Shown here one piece after another: positions 33,349 through 42,253 of a stretch of 64,000 bases of DNA; positions within the stretch are counted from its first letter, which is position 1, and each line of letters begins with the position of its first letter. Source of the DNA: Arthrobacter sp. Leaf69 (GTDB lineage: Bacteria; Actinomycetota; Actinomycetes; Actinomycetales; Micrococcaceae); NCBI RefSeq assembly GCF_001422645.1, contig NZ_LMLR01000013.1:443263-507262 (forward strand), read 5' to 3'. Below the pieces are notes generated by a model. That model was not told the DNA's origin, did not search any database, and was given only the letters and a program-made list of their open reading frames with translations. Made by a program: the position numbers and the translations under genes.

Positions 33349-35079
33349 GTGGAACAAGGCAAGAAGCCGCAGCGAGGGCGCCTGACGGGGTTGCCCATCC
33401 TTGGCCAGCTCCGCACCTACAACCGCACGTGGCTGAGGGGCGACCTGATCGCCGGGGTGACTGTCGCGGCGCTGATCGTTCCCAAGAATCTGGGATACGC
33501 CGGGATCGCGGGCATCCCGCTGCAAAACGGCCTGTACGCTGCGGCCGCCGGCGCGATCGTGTACGGGGTCCTGGGTTCCTGCCGGCAGATCTCGATGGGC
33601 CCCAGCTCAGGACTGGCGGCCGTCGCCGCGAGCGCCGTGCTCGCTGCCGGCATCACCAACGAGCAGGATGTCGCCTCATTTGTCGCGGGCATCACCCTCG
33701 CTTCCGGGATCCTGTTCCTACTCCTTGCCGTCCTCAGGATGGGATGGATCGCCCAGTTCCTCTCGCGGGCCGTGGTCACCGGGTTCCTCTTCGGCGCGGC
33801 GATCGACGTCGTTATCGGGGAGCTCCCGAAACTGACCGGGACCGACGTCACCGGATCCAATCCGATCCAGGAACTGCGGTCATGGCTTGGGACCCTGGGC
33901 GAGGCGCACCTGACCACCGTGCTGGTGGGTGTCATCGCGCTGGCCGTGGTTTTCGGACTGAAGGCGATTGCGCCCACGGTCCCCGGAGCCCTGGTCCTTG
34001 TGGTGGGCGGGTTGCTGGCGGCGGCCGTGTTCGATCTTGGCGCCAAGGGGGTGGCCCTGGTAGGTGACGTGCCCAGCGGGCTGCCGTCGCCCGAGATCCC
34101 CGACGGTCAGCTGATGTGGGACAACGTGGAAACCGTCGCGCTAGCGGCGGTGGCGCTGGTCCTGATCGGGTTTTCGCAGACGGCGGGGGACGCGCGGGCG
34201 TTCGCCGCCAAGCACCGCTACCAGATAGACATCAACCAGGAGTCCATTGCCCAGGCATTTGCCAACATGGCTGCGGGCCTTTTCAAGGGGATGCCCGTCT
34301 CGACGAGCCTGTCAGCGAGTTCGCTCAACGACCACTCCGGAGCGAAGACCGGACTGGCCTCCCTCACCTCCGGAGTCACCGTCCTGCTCACACTGCTGTT
34401 CCTGGCGCCGCTGTTCTCGATCCTCCCCAAGCCGGTGCTTGCGGCGCTCATCATCGAGGCCGTTGTGATGGGCATGATGAACGTGCCGGAGATGCGGCGG
34501 CTGGCCCGGGTGCAAAAGTTTGATTTCTGGATTGCCATCGCAGCCATTGCCGGCACCCTGATCTTCGGAGTGCTGGCGGGAGTCATCATCGGAATCGGGC
34601 TTTCGCTCATCTGGCTGGTCGGGGTGGCCACGCACCCGCAGATGCCCGTCCTCGGTCGGGAACGGGGCACCCAGGTCTTCCGCGAAGTGGATGACCACCC
34701 CGGTGACGAGGTGATTCCCGGCGTGGCGGTCATCCGGTTCGACGGCGGTCTCTTCTTCGCCACCGCCGACGCGCTGGAGGACCGTCTGCGCGACATCATC
34801 CAGTCAACCCACGGGATCACCGGCATCGTGTTGGACTGCGCAGGGATCAACTTCGTCGACTCCCAAGGCACAGCAAAAATGGCGGAAATTGTGAAACTTA
34901 CGCGCGAGGCCGGCGTCAACCTGCGCCTTGCCCGGCTGAAACCCGCGGTCCGGGCAACCCTGGCCCGGGACGGCGTGATAGAACGCATGGGCGAGGGCAT
35001 GATCCACGGCAACATCTTCCGGGCCGTGGAGGCCGAACAGTCCGCCGTCGAACGGCGCCGTGAAGACAAGCCTGAATAG
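33349..35079 (+). CDS. SulP family anion transporter with STAS domain
   Basis: A 576-residue SLC26/SulP protein. Signatures include GVTVAALIVPKNLGYAGIAGIP in the first segments, GPSSGLAAV, FAAKHRYQIDINQE with GMPVSTSLSAS, and the C-terminal cytosolic STAS domain (about 440-560) with VIRFDGGLFFATADALEDRL and VLDCAGINFVDSQG. SulP proteins carry sulfate, bicarbonate or other anions across the cytoplasmic membrane. The GTG at 33349 is only 14 bp after the DUF998 stop. No sulfate-assimilation gene is near, so bicarbonate or pH homeostasis is as likely as sulfate uptake. Confidence 0.88.
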   Translation: MEQGKKPQRGRLTGLPILGQLRTYNRTWLRGDLIAGVTVAALIVPKNLGYAGIAGIPLQNGLYAAAAGAIVYGVLGSCRQISMGPSSGLAAVAASAVLAAGITNEQDVASFVAGITLASGILFLLLAVLRMGWIAQFLSRAVVTGFLFGAAIDVVIGELPKLTGTDVTGSNPIQELRSWLGTLGEAHLTTVLVGVIALAVVFGLKAIAPTVPGALVLVVGGLLAAAVFDLGAKGVALVGDVPSGLPSPEIPDGQLMWDNVETVALAAVALVLIGFSQTAGDARAFAAKHRYQIDINQESIAQAFANMAAGLFKGMPVSTSLSASSLNDHSGAKTGLASLTSGVTVLLTLLFLAPLFSILPKPVLAALIIEAVVMGMMNVPEMRRLARVQKFDFWIAIAAIAGTLIFGVLAGVIIGIGLSLIWLVGVATHPQMPVLGRERGTQVFREVDDHPGDEVIPGVAVIRFDGGLFFATADALEDRLRDIIQSTHGITGIVLDCAGINFVDSQGTAKMAEIVKLTREAGVNLRLARLKPAVRATLARDGVIERMGEGMIHGNIFRAVEAEQSAVERRREDKPE

Positions 35080-35186
35080 GCGGGGGCCGCCCGGCGGCAA
35101 CCTCATGCCCCGGGAATGATTTGTCCACCACGTGCCATGGCTAGTTTTGGGGGTAGCACGCCCTTCGAGCAGGGAGACGATGGCAG

Positions 35187-36782
35187 ATGAACCCACCCCA
35201 AGGCGGCGACACCCAGGCGGAACCGTTCAATAGCAGACTCGCCCTGCTGTTGGCCATGGCGATGTTTGTGCTGGTCGTCGACACCTCGATCATGAATGTC
35301 TCGATCTCTGCGGTGGTGCAGGACATCGACTCGACTGTCAGCGGTCTCCAGTCGGCGATCGCGCTCGAGGCGCTGGTCTCCGCCGCCTTCATCTTGATCG
35401 GCGGAAAAGTCGGCGACCTGATCGGGCGCAAGCGCGCCTATGTGATCGGGCTCGTCTGCTACGCGGTGGGTGCCATATCCATGACGTTGGCGCAGAGCCT
35501 GCTCCCGATCATCATCTTCTGGGCCGTGATCGGCGGGCTTGGTGCCTCGCTCCTGCTGCCGGCCATGCAGTCCCTCATCCACGGAAATTTCGAGGGCGCG
35601 GCTCAGAAGCGGGTCTATGCCCTGGTGGGCGCCTCGGCTGCGATTGCCGCCGCAGTGGGGCCCCTGCTCGGCGGGTTTATTACCACGTTCCTGTCCTGGC
35701 GCGTCGCCTTTATGCTGGAGGCCGTCATCATTGCGGTGGTGCTGTCCGGCATCAAACTGGTTCATGATGTCCCGTATGTGGGGCCCCGGTCGTTGGATCT
35801 CTTCGGGTCACTGCTGTCCATTGTCGGCATGGGCGGGATCGTGCTTGGCATTCTGGTCTGGCAGGAGGGGGGCGAAGCGGTGGGTGCCCTCCTGGCCGTC
35901 GGTGCGGTCGGGCTGGGCGGCCTGATCTACTGGCTCGTCAGGCGCAAACGCCAAGGCAAGGCGGCCCTGCTGGATCCGGATTTGTTCCAGTCGAAAGCCT
36001 TCCGCTTTGGTGCCACGGGGCAAATGCTTCAGCAGGTCGCGCTCGGCGGCACCATGATCGTGCTGCCCATCTACCTTCAGATGGTGCTCGGATACAACGC
36101 CATGCAGGCAGGGTTGTCCATCGCGCCCCTGTCGCTGACCATGTTCGCGGTCGCAATGCTTGCCGGCAAGAGGGCCGGGACGCGCCGTCCTGCCAGTCTT
36201 ATACGGTGGGGTTTTCTGCTCTTGATCGTGGGCCTGGTAGTGCTTATTCCGATCGTGCCACGCGCGGACTCGGGCTGGTGGCTCCTGGTGCCGCTGATCA
36301 TTTCGGGATGCGGCCTGGGGCTGCTGGTGTCCCAGCTCAACAACTACACTCTGTCCCCGATTTCCGACGAGCGGGTCAGCGAGGCTGCAAGCGTCAACTC
36401 CGCCTCAGGGTCGTTCGGTTTGTCCCTTGGGCTCGCGTTCGCCGGCGGCATCATGTTGGCCTCGCTCTCGACGATCTTTATCGGCATGGCTACGTCCAGC
36501 ACGGTTCTTGCGCCAGACCAGCAACAGCAGGTCTCGCAGACCCTGGAACAGGACGCGCAGGTGATGAGCGATGCGCAGCTTGAGGAACTCCTTGCCGGCC
36601 AAACGGAGGAAGTGAGTGACGAGATCATCCGGATCAACACGGAAGCGCGGCCCCTGGCCCTCCAGATCGCCCTGGTAGTTCCGATCCTGGCCGGCCTGGC
36701 CGGGCTGTTCACGTCCTTCCGCATGATGAGACTTCCGGATCCCAAAGCGTCCGGTGCCGGGGAGGGCGCAATTCTGGGGTGA
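35187..36782 (+). CDS. DHA2-type MFS transporter (14 TM)
   Basis: A 531-residue drug:H+ antiporter-2-type MFS protein. TM1 holds LVVDTSIMNVSI (motif D1-like), the first loop IGGKVGDLIGRKRAY (motif A), and TM5 GPLLGGFITTFLSWRVAFML (motif C). Fourteen hydrophobic segments are visible, with a long acidic and glutamine-rich loop (PDQQQQVSQTLEQDAQVMSD) before the last one. These pumps export toxic organic cations or biocides. It is 107 bp after SulP on the same strand, and no dedicated regulator is adjacent. Confidence 0.88.
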   Translation: MNPPQGGDTQAEPFNSRLALLLAMAMFVLVVDTSIMNVSISAVVQDIDSTVSGLQSAIALEALVSAAFILIGGKVGDLIGRKRAYVIGLVCYAVGAISMTLAQSLLPIIIFWAVIGGLGASLLLPAMQSLIHGNFEGAAQKRVYALVGASAAIAAAVGPLLGGFITTFLSWRVAFMLEAVIIAVVLSGIKLVHDVPYVGPRSLDLFGSLLSIVGMGGIVLGILVWQEGGEAVGALLAVGAVGLGGLIYWLVRRKRQGKAALLDPDLFQSKAFRFGATGQMLQQVALGGTMIVLPIYLQMVLGYNAMQAGLSIAPLSLTMFAVAMLAGKRAGTRRPASLIRWGFLLLIVGLVVLIPIVPRADSGWWLLVPLIISGCGLGLLVSQLNNYTLSPISDERVSEAASVNSASGSFGLSLGLAFAGGIMLASLSTIFIGMATSSTVLAPDQQQQVSQTLEQDAQVMSDAQLEELLAGQTEEVSDEIIRINTEARPLALQIALVVPILAGLAGLFTSFRMMRLPDPKASGAGEGAILG

Positions 36783-36811
36783 CATTTGCAGACCGCAAAG
36801 TCCCCTGGATT

Positions 36812-36828
36812 TCACCCCCGGCGGATGA
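36812..36828. promoter_or_regulatory. Palindrome site 2 of shared island motif
   Basis: TCACCC-CCGGC-GGATGA, one mismatch from TCACCC-N5-GGGTGA. It matches the reverse complement of site 3 at 16 of 17 positions, spacer included. It lies 148 bp upstream of the PLDc_N/SHOCT gene at 36977. Confidence 0.65.
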
Positions 36829-36976
36829 GGAAGTCACTGGCGCCCGGGACAGAGAATGCTTGTACCTGCCAGTGGTCAGGCTGCCAGTCCACGACCCAGA
36901 CCTGCAGTTAGTTCCATTCCCACCAAAGGCCGCGTACCCGTACAAAAGCCGCATCAACTGAAAGTAGGGAAGCCAC

Positions 36977-37363
36977 ATGAGTTTCTGGGAGAACTTTTGG
37001 GATATTTTCTGGTGGTTCATTTATGTCTACGCATTTTTCGCCTTCCTGTTCGCGCTGTTCGTCATCATCAGTGACATATTCCGGGACAAACAGCTAAACG
37101 GCTGGTTGAAAGCCGTCTGGCTCGTATTTCTCGCGTTCCTGCCGTTCCTGAGTGTGCTGGTGTACCTCATTGCCCGCGGCAAGGGCTTGACCGAAAGGGC
37201 TGCTGAACGGGCACGCCAGAACCGGGAAGCCACCAACGCGTACATACGCGAGGCCGCCGCGGCGAGCCCAACCGAGGAGATTGCCAAAGCCAAGGCACTC
37301 CTGGACGCCGGAACCATCAGCCCTGCCGAGTTTGAAAGGATCAAGAGCAGCGTGCTGGTCTGA
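36977..37363 (+). CDS. PLDc_N-like membrane / SHOCT domain protein, copy 1
   Basis: A 128-residue protein. It starts with an aromatic-rich MSFWENFWDIFWWF, has two membrane segments with the RD..LNGW..AVW loop of the PLDc_N (cardiolipin synthase N-terminal) module, then a charged linker, and a C-terminal SHOCT domain (IAKAKALLDAGTISPAEFER). Close paralogues lie at 39470-39856, 45913-46293 and 53873-54259. The last 29 bp before the ATG (36948-36976, with GAAAG and AGGGA) are also conserved in two of the paralogues. SHOCT helices are thought to mediate protein oligomerisation. A membrane stress or scaffolding role is likely but unproven. Confidence 0.82.
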   Translation: MSFWENFWDIFWWFIYVYAFFAFLFALFVIISDIFRDKQLNGWLKAVWLVFLAFLPFLSVLVYLIARGKGLTERAAERARQNREATNAYIREAAAASPTEEIAKAKALLDAGTISPAEFERIKSSVLV

Positions 37364-37378
37364 CATCGCAGCAATAAC

Positions 37379-37426
37379 GAAGCAGGAGCGCCCCGGCGAT
37401 CTTTATCGCCGGGGCGCTCCTGCTTC
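37379..37426. terminator. Bidirectional terminator, 22-bp perfect stem
   Basis: Positions 37379-37400 pair without mismatch with 37405-37426 around a CTTT loop. The stem core is GCGCCCCGGCGAT. It lies between the convergent SHOCT and GAP-family genes. No long T-run follows, but the stem is far longer than chance, so a bidirectional terminator is the simplest reading. Confidence 0.85.
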
Positions 37427-37451
37427 AGTCACAGCTGGAAGCAGAATTCGT

Positions 37452-38117
37452 TCACAGCTGGAAGATCGAGTAGCCGATAATGAATATCCCGATTGTCAGT
37501 GTTGCGATCGCGGCAATCGTCTGCCCGTTCCGCTGCATCCACGTGTAGAGCGCCGTCAGCGGCACTTCGGCCCGCTCCGGGGACTTCAGCCATACGGCGA
37601 TCGGCACGACAACGGCTGACTGGGTCACAACGGCGTAGGCGAGGACCAGCAGGATTCCTTGGAACAATGGCGGTTCCCGTACGCTGATCACCGCACCCGC
37701 CGCGACGGCGAGCAGGAGAGCCTTGGGGCGCAGGTTCAGGCCCAGGCCCAGGACGACGAACTCCCACTGGCGCGCGGACTGGAACCTCGTTTTGAGTTTC
37801 CCGACAACCGCACTGTCCGTCTGACTTCTGTGCCAGAAGAGGTAGATGGCGTAGCCAATGAGCAGAACGCCGACCACCAGGCCAATCTGTGCCAGCAATT
37901 CGTCCTGTCTCAGCCTCGGCCGGCCAGGCAGGAGCTGCAGCCCGACGGCCGAAAGGCCGACAACCACGATCGATCCGGCGACACTGCCGATCAGGAAGGG
38001 CAGTGCACCGCGGCGTGGATCGGGGGAGAGCAGGATCATGATGGTGATGCTCACGGGCACAGTGCTGATGGCCCCTGCGAGGGCGAACAGCATCAGGCTC
38101 GTGACGATGCTCAGCAC
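37452..38117 (-). CDS. GAP/Sap family membrane transporter (LysE-superfamily-like)
   Basis: A 221-residue protein with six hydrophobic segments and little else: PVSITIMILLSPDPRRGALPFLIGS near the start, a central soluble loop (HRSQTDSAVVGKLKTRFQSA), then WEFVVLGLGLNLRPKALLLAV. This matches the actinobacterial GAP/Sap (SfLAP) family, known from mycobacterial glycopeptidolipid and sulfolipid export. The GTG at 38117 is chosen; the frame extends eight codons upstream without a plausible ribosome-binding site. It may help move a lipid or another small compound across the membrane. It is 39 bp after the AI-2E gene on the same strand. Confidence 0.75.
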   Translation of the reverse strand: MLSIVTSLMLFALAGAISTVPVSITIMILLSPDPRRGALPFLIGSVAGSIVVVGLSAVGLQLLPGRPRLRQDELLAQIGLVVGVLLIGYAIYLFWHRSQTDSAVVGKLKTRFQSARQWEFVVLGLGLNLRPKALLLAVAAGAVISVREPPLFQGILLVLAYAVVTQSAVVVPIAVWLKSPERAEVPLTALYTWMQRNGQTIAAIATLTIGIFIIGYSIFQL

Positions 38118-38156
38118 CTGGCGGTCACCCGGCCTGCACAATCACCCGACGGCATG

Positions 38157-39311
38157 TCATGCCTTCGGTGTGCTGCCGGTGTCCGGGTTGCCGGAGCCCC
38201 GCCGTGCCCGGCGCGCGCGAATCGCATCGTCTTCCTGCTTGAGGATGACCTCGAGGTCCTTCTTGTCACCGGTCAAGGGCCGCCACCACGCGATGGTCGG
38301 GTCGGAGTCGAGGAGGATGGTGCGGGAAAGGAGTGTGAGGGGCACTGCGAGGACGGCGCCGACAGGTCCCAGGATGACGGCCCAGAACAGCACCGAGGCG
38401 AAGGTTATGGTCTCACTGAGGGCCACCGCATTGCCGACGTACTTAGGCTGGACGATGGACTGAATGACCGTGTTGATCCCGCCGTAGAAGACAATCACGG
38501 CGACAACAGTGGGCCACCCGCCGGTGAGGAACCCGAAAAACAGTGGCGGGACGATCGCAATGAAGTAGCCAATGTTCGGAATGAAGCTGCAAATGAAGGA
38601 GAGCAAACCCCACAGCAGGGCGCCGGGAACCTGCAGGATGGTCAGGAGGAGCCAGTTAAAGAGTCCCTGGGCTACCCCCAGGACGGTGGTGGCCACCATG
38701 TACCGGCGGACTCCGCGCCCAAAGTCGTTGAACGCGGTGACCATGTCCGGCCGGTGGTAATTCAGATGTGTCAGCACGGCCGGCATCCGCGAGCCATCCA
38801 CCCCCATGAGGATCAGCATCGTCAGGATGACCACCAGGCTGCCCACTATGCTCGTGATGTTTCCCAGGACTCCGCCAAGGAAGCTGATCAGTCGGCCGGG
38901 AGTGAACCCCTGCAGAACGGCCTGTGTCTGCTCCGGGCCGAACCCCACTGATTCCAGCAGCGCGGTAACGGAGGCGCCCAGCTGGGCGAGCTCCGGAGCA
39001 TACTGCGGCAAGAGTGCGGAGAACTGGGCGAGCGAGGCAAAGAGTATAACGGCGAAGCCCGTCAGCAACGCAAAAACTGCTGCGATGGTGGTCCCGGTAG
39101 CGATTCCCCGGGGCACTCCGCGCCCCTGCATCCAGCGCCGCAGGGGATGGACGCAGAGAGTGAGGACAAACGCAAAGAAGACGGGGATGACAATTCCCCG
39201 CATGGCGGCCAGTCCGAAAGCCACGACAGCCGCGCAGGCCAAGGTGAGCAGGATGATGGCGGAGCGGGGGAGGACAGGACGTGGATACGACTCCGCTGGT
39301 TCCGGCCCCAT
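38157..39311 (-). CDS. AI-2E family transporter
   Basis: A 384-residue AI-2E/PerM family membrane protein: two early segments, FAFVLTLCVHPLRRWMQGRGVPRG typical of the N-terminal half, a long amphipathic central region (ALLPQYAPELAQLGASVTAL), and the C-terminal signature LWGLLSFICSFIPNIGYFIAIVPP and YGGINTVIQSIVQPKYVG. Although named for autoinducer-2 export, many members act in Na+(Li+)/H+ antiport or general export. The cytoplasmic C-tail is highly charged (RARRARRGS). It probably forms an operon with the GAP-family gene downstream. Confidence 0.88.
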   Translation of the reverse strand: MGPEPAESYPRPVLPRSAIILLTLACAAVVAFGLAAMRGIVIPVFFAFVLTLCVHPLRRWMQGRGVPRGIATGTTIAAVFALLTGFAVILFASLAQFSALLPQYAPELAQLGASVTALLESVGFGPEQTQAVLQGFTPGRLISFLGGVLGNITSIVGSLVVILTMLILMGVDGSRMPAVLTHLNYHRPDMVTAFNDFGRGVRRYMVATTVLGVAQGLFNWLLLTILQVPGALLWGLLSFICSFIPNIGYFIAIVPPLFFGFLTGGWPTVVAVIVFYGGINTVIQSIVQPKYVGNAVALSETITFASVLFWAVILGPVGAVLAVPLTLLSRTILLDSDPTIAWWRPLTGDKKDLEVILKQEDDAIRARRARRGSGNPDTGSTPKA

Positions 39312-39469
39312 GGAGCCCTCCTTCGTTCGCGTTGGAAATAGTCTAGGGTCGCGGCGGCCCTCCTTAGTAGGGACCGCGCGGCGCCCTCCGCTTCCGGCCG
39401 GACCGACCGCTTGTGTCCGCTGCGTTGACGAGGTAATCGTTCAAGGTGATGGCGGCGTCGATGGTGTCT

Positions 39470-39856
39470 TTAGGTTGTGACCCTGCTCTTGATCCTTTGA
39501 AACTCGTCAGGGCTGATGGTTCCGGCGTCCAGGAGGGCCTTGGCCTTGGAGATTTCCTCGGTCGGGCTCGCGGTAGCGACCTCGCGGATATATGAGTCTG
39601 CGGCTTCTTGGTCTCGCCGGGCGCGTTTCATGGACCGCTCGGCCATGCCCTTGCCGCGGGCGATCATGTACACCAGCAGCGTCAGGAAGGGTACGAACGC
39701 CAGGAAAACGATCCAGACGGCCTTCCACCAGCCGTTCAGCTCGTGGTCACGAAAGATGTCGGCAATGACGATGAACAACGCATAAAGAAAAGCGAAGAGC
39801 GCATAGACGACGAAAAACCACCAGAATATGTCCCAAAAGTTTTCCCAGAAACTCAT
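39470..39856 (-). CDS. PLDc_N-like membrane / SHOCT domain protein, copy 2
   Basis: A 128-residue paralogue of the protein at 36977 with an identical first 14 residues (MSFWENFWDIFWWF), the same two membrane segments, and a SHOCT tail (ISKAKALLDAGTISPDEFQR). The leader 39857-39886 is closely related to the leaders of the 36977 and 53873 copies. It lies 96 bp downstream of a lipoprotein gene on the same strand; the same lipoprotein-SHOCT order recurs at 53354-54259, so the pair was duplicated as a unit. Confidence 0.82.
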   Translation of the reverse strand: MSFWENFWDIFWWFFVVYALFAFLYALFIVIADIFRDHELNGWWKAVWIVFLAFVPFLTLLVYMIARGKGMAERSMKRARRDQEAADSYIREVATASPTEEISKAKALLDAGTISPDEFQRIKSRVTT

Positions 39857-39952
39857 TTTGGCTTCCCTGCTTTCGATTGATGCGGCATTGTCCGTAAACG
39901 CAGCCTGGGTTTAATTCAGTTCACCGGCCGGTTTTCCGGGGAGCTCCGGAAC

Positions 39953-40393
39953 TTAGCACTGGACCTCCGTCGCGAGATCGCTCAGGGCGGCCTGGACGTT
40001 TGCTGCTTCGTCCCGCAGGGAGGCGGCTGCTTCGGTCAGCGTGGCATCGTCGGGAACGTCGTTGACGGCGGCAGTGAACCGCGCTTCCGCTGATGTAACG
40101 GCGTCCACACGTTCTTTGGCCGCACTGCCTGTTGCCGCGACCAGCTCGTCATAGGTCTTCACCACCTGGTCCCGGGCGGCCCGGATCTGGTCCACCGTGG
40201 CCCCTGGTTTGAGAGTGTCTTTGAAACTTGTCAGCGCGTCGGCAAAAGCATCGGCAGCGGCGCACGCCGGCGAAACGGACGGTGCCGGGCTGGACGTGCC
40301 GGCCGGCGGGCTCGGGGTGCTGCAACCGGCGAGCAGCAAGAGTGCTGCTCCGAGTGCGGACAACCGTACGAGCATTGGGCGTGTTCCCGACAT
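39953..40393 (-). CDS. Small lipoprotein, copy 1
   Basis: A 146-residue exported lipoprotein: signal peptide with lipobox LLAGC (acylated Cys at residue 24), a Pro/Ser/Thr-rich linker, then an all-helical domain with repeated heptad-like Ala/Val/Leu spacing (ALTSFKDTLKPGATVDQIRAAR, DVPDDATLTEAAASLRDEA). One cysteine opens the mature domain (PACAAAD) and another is the very last residue, so a disulfide closing the helical bundle is possible. GAGAGGGGG lies 6 nt before the ATG. Its closest relative in the window is at 53354-53779. No known family is recognised. It is preceded by palindrome site 3 and probably cotranscribed with the SHOCT gene. Confidence 0.78.
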   Translation of the reverse strand: MSGTRPMLVRLSALGAALLLLAGCSTPSPPAGTSSPAPSVSPACAAADAFADALTSFKDTLKPGATVDQIRAARDQVVKTYDELVAATGSAAKERVDAVTSAEARFTAAVNDVPDDATLTEAAASLRDEAANVQAALSDLATEVQC

Positions 40394-40480
40394 TCAGGGC
40401 CCCCTCTCGGAAGGTCATTCTCGTGGCAGCCCAATCACCGCCAGATAACACCATCGTTGGCCTCGAACCTTGGGCGCACC

Positions 40481-40497
40481 TCACCCGCCGGGGGTGA
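40481..40497. promoter_or_regulatory. Palindrome site 3 of shared island motif
   Basis: TCACCC-GCCGG-GGGTGA with perfect arms. It lies 87 bp upstream of lipoprotein copy 1, almost the same distance (86 bp) as site 6 before copy 2. Confidence 0.75.
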
Positions 40498-40556
40498 TAA
40501 AGGGGCGGGCGGTCGTGGCCGGGGAGTGAGCGTATCGAGGTGAACGTGCGCTTCGA

Positions 40557-40949
40557 TCACCCCACGCGGCGCATCGCCTGCAGTTCGATCTCGACGCGCG
40601 CCCTGAGCGGGAGCCCTGCGACGGCGACCGTAGTGCGCGCGGGATACTGGCCGTCGAAATACCTCGCGTACACGGCGTTCATCGCTGCGAAGTCGTCCAT
40701 GTCGACGAGGAAGACATTGACCTTGACTACATCGCGCCAGCTGCTGCCGGCCGCCTCGAGGACGAGGCCGAGGTTGTCGAAGACGCGTGCCGTCTGCTCC
40801 TCGATGCCACCGCTGACCAGCTGACCGGTCTCCGGGTCGATGGGCGTCTGACCCGAGAGGAACAGCAGGCCATTCGGTAGACCGCATGCATGGGAGTAGG
40901 GGCCCACGGGCGCCGGGGCGCTCTCGGCCATCACATAGGTCGGTTCCAT
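40557..40949 (-). CDS. RidA family (Rid/YER057c/UK114) protein
   Basis: A 130-residue RidA-type protein: APVGPYSHACGLPNGLLFLSGQTPIDPETG, the helix QTARVFDNLGLVLEAAGSSW, VVKVNVFLVDMDDFAAMN and the active-site end PARTTVAVAGLPLRARVEIELQA with the conserved Arg and Glu. RidA hydrolyses reactive enamine/imine intermediates of amino-acid catabolism. The ATG at 40949 follows GAGAGGA by 8 nt. The same frame stays open far upstream through a decayed MFS gene, but the RidA fold starts here. It neighbours a DapA-like lyase, where imines could arise. Confidence 0.88.
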   Translation of the reverse strand: MEPTYVMAESAPAPVGPYSHACGLPNGLLFLSGQTPIDPETGQLVSGGIEEQTARVFDNLGLVLEAAGSSWRDVVKVNVFLVDMDDFAAMNAVYARYFDGQYPARTTVAVAGLPLRARVEIELQAMRRVG

Positions 40950-41129
40950 CGCTGAGGTCCTCTCCATCGGCGGACACGCGCTGCCGGAGCGTACCGGCCG
41001 GGGACCCGATGCCACGGCCGTCCGCTCGATGATTTTCAGTCTACTGCCGGCGCGGATGCCGCGAGATCCCAGCCGTCCAGCACCTGCTCGGATCGCAGCA
41101 CTCACTATGTGGCGTGGTTTTGCCAGCGT

Positions 41130-42253
41130 TTTTTGGCGTGCGTCTGGTGCGCTCGCCCCGGCGGATCCCGCCGCGATCTTGAGTGCGCCTACCCAGATGA
41201 AGATTTGGCCGCGGGCCTCGATGGGTGCGTATTCGCTGCGCGCGGCGAGGGTTGCCGCGAAGAACATTGCGTTTGCGATCCCTGCCAGGCAAAAGGCAAT
41301 GAGGGAAGTGGGGAATGTCGGAGTCAGCATTACGAGTATCAGCGTTGCAGCGACTAGTGCGGCAAGGGAGCTCATGAGAGGGTCTGCGTCGCTGCGAAGG
41401 GGCCGGACCATGAGCGTTGCTGATCCGAGGAGATTTCCTATCCCGTAGGCCGCCACCAGTGTTCCTGCGGCTGCGGCCCCGCCGAGCGCGGGGGCTGTTG
41501 CGACGGCGTAGATCGGTAATACCGCGACCGAGAATGCGACGGTCACGGTGAGCCCGAGTGTGCGGCGCAGCGGGCCGCGTTTCCATATGAGTCTCAGTGT
41601 TCGTCCGGGCGATGGCACGTCGACTGCCTTGTCGAGTGGCTCTTGCTTGGGGAGTGCGAGGACGGCTCCCGCACCGACGACGGCGGCTCAGGCCAGGACC
41701 AGTGTCGCGGTGAGTGCGTCGGCGGCTGCCGCGATCCACGCCACTGCTGCGGGGCCGAGGGTCCGCTAAGCCCGTAGCTTGCGACGTCCCAGCTTTGTGC
41801 TCTGCGTTGGCTGCGCTGCTCGGGCCCGGCGATGGAGGGCAGGCGGCTGCTGATTCCGCCGGTGAGCATCGGCCCGAAGATTCCGGAGGCGAAGAGCAGC
41901 ATGGCTGGCCAGACCGGCCAGGCGATTGGCAGGAGCAGTGCTGCAGCACCGAGCAGCACGCCGTGGAGGACAGCGGAGGATGCGATCACTTTGCGCCCGT
42001 CGCGGGCTGTATCGAGGCGTCGTGCGATGAACGGCCCGCACAGGTGGGGCGCTGTGATTGATGCTCCCAGGAGTCCGGCCAGCCAGCCCGGCATCCCGCA
42101 GGCGTGGGCGAGCAGCACGATGGCGACTACTGCACCGCCGTCGGCGCTGCGAACCAAGGTTGCGGCGAAGACGTAGCGGACCAGCGCCCCGGCCCGGCGG
42201 TCCTTCCTGGGTGGAACGCCGAGGCCGGCGCTACGGGGTGAGGCCGAGCTCAT
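41130..42253 (-). pseudogene. Decayed MFS transporter
   Basis: MFS coding is split over frames. From 42253 the first part reads LVRYVFAATLVRSADGG, WLAGLLGASITAPHLCGP and SQRRAQSWDVASYGLSG, then loses register near 41765. The continuation, in another frame, meets a TGA near 41685 before resuming as GPLRRTLGLTVTVAFSVAVLPIY and FPTSLIAFCLAGIANAMFFA. It fades out after FIWVGALKIAAGSAG, without the last segments. At least one frameshift, one stop and a truncated end make it non-functional. The start overlaps the end of the DapA-like gene by 23 bp, as in an operon. The end coordinate is approximate. Confidence 0.75.

Noticed and set aside
38120..38150. Two TCACCC half-sites between the GAP-family and AI-2E genes
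   Set aside because: Neither has a GGGTGA partner at the right distance.
40557..41618. A single MFS-RidA fusion protein
   Set aside because: The MFS part is missing its first segments in this frame, lacks its end, and RidA has its own ribosome-binding site and start at 40949.
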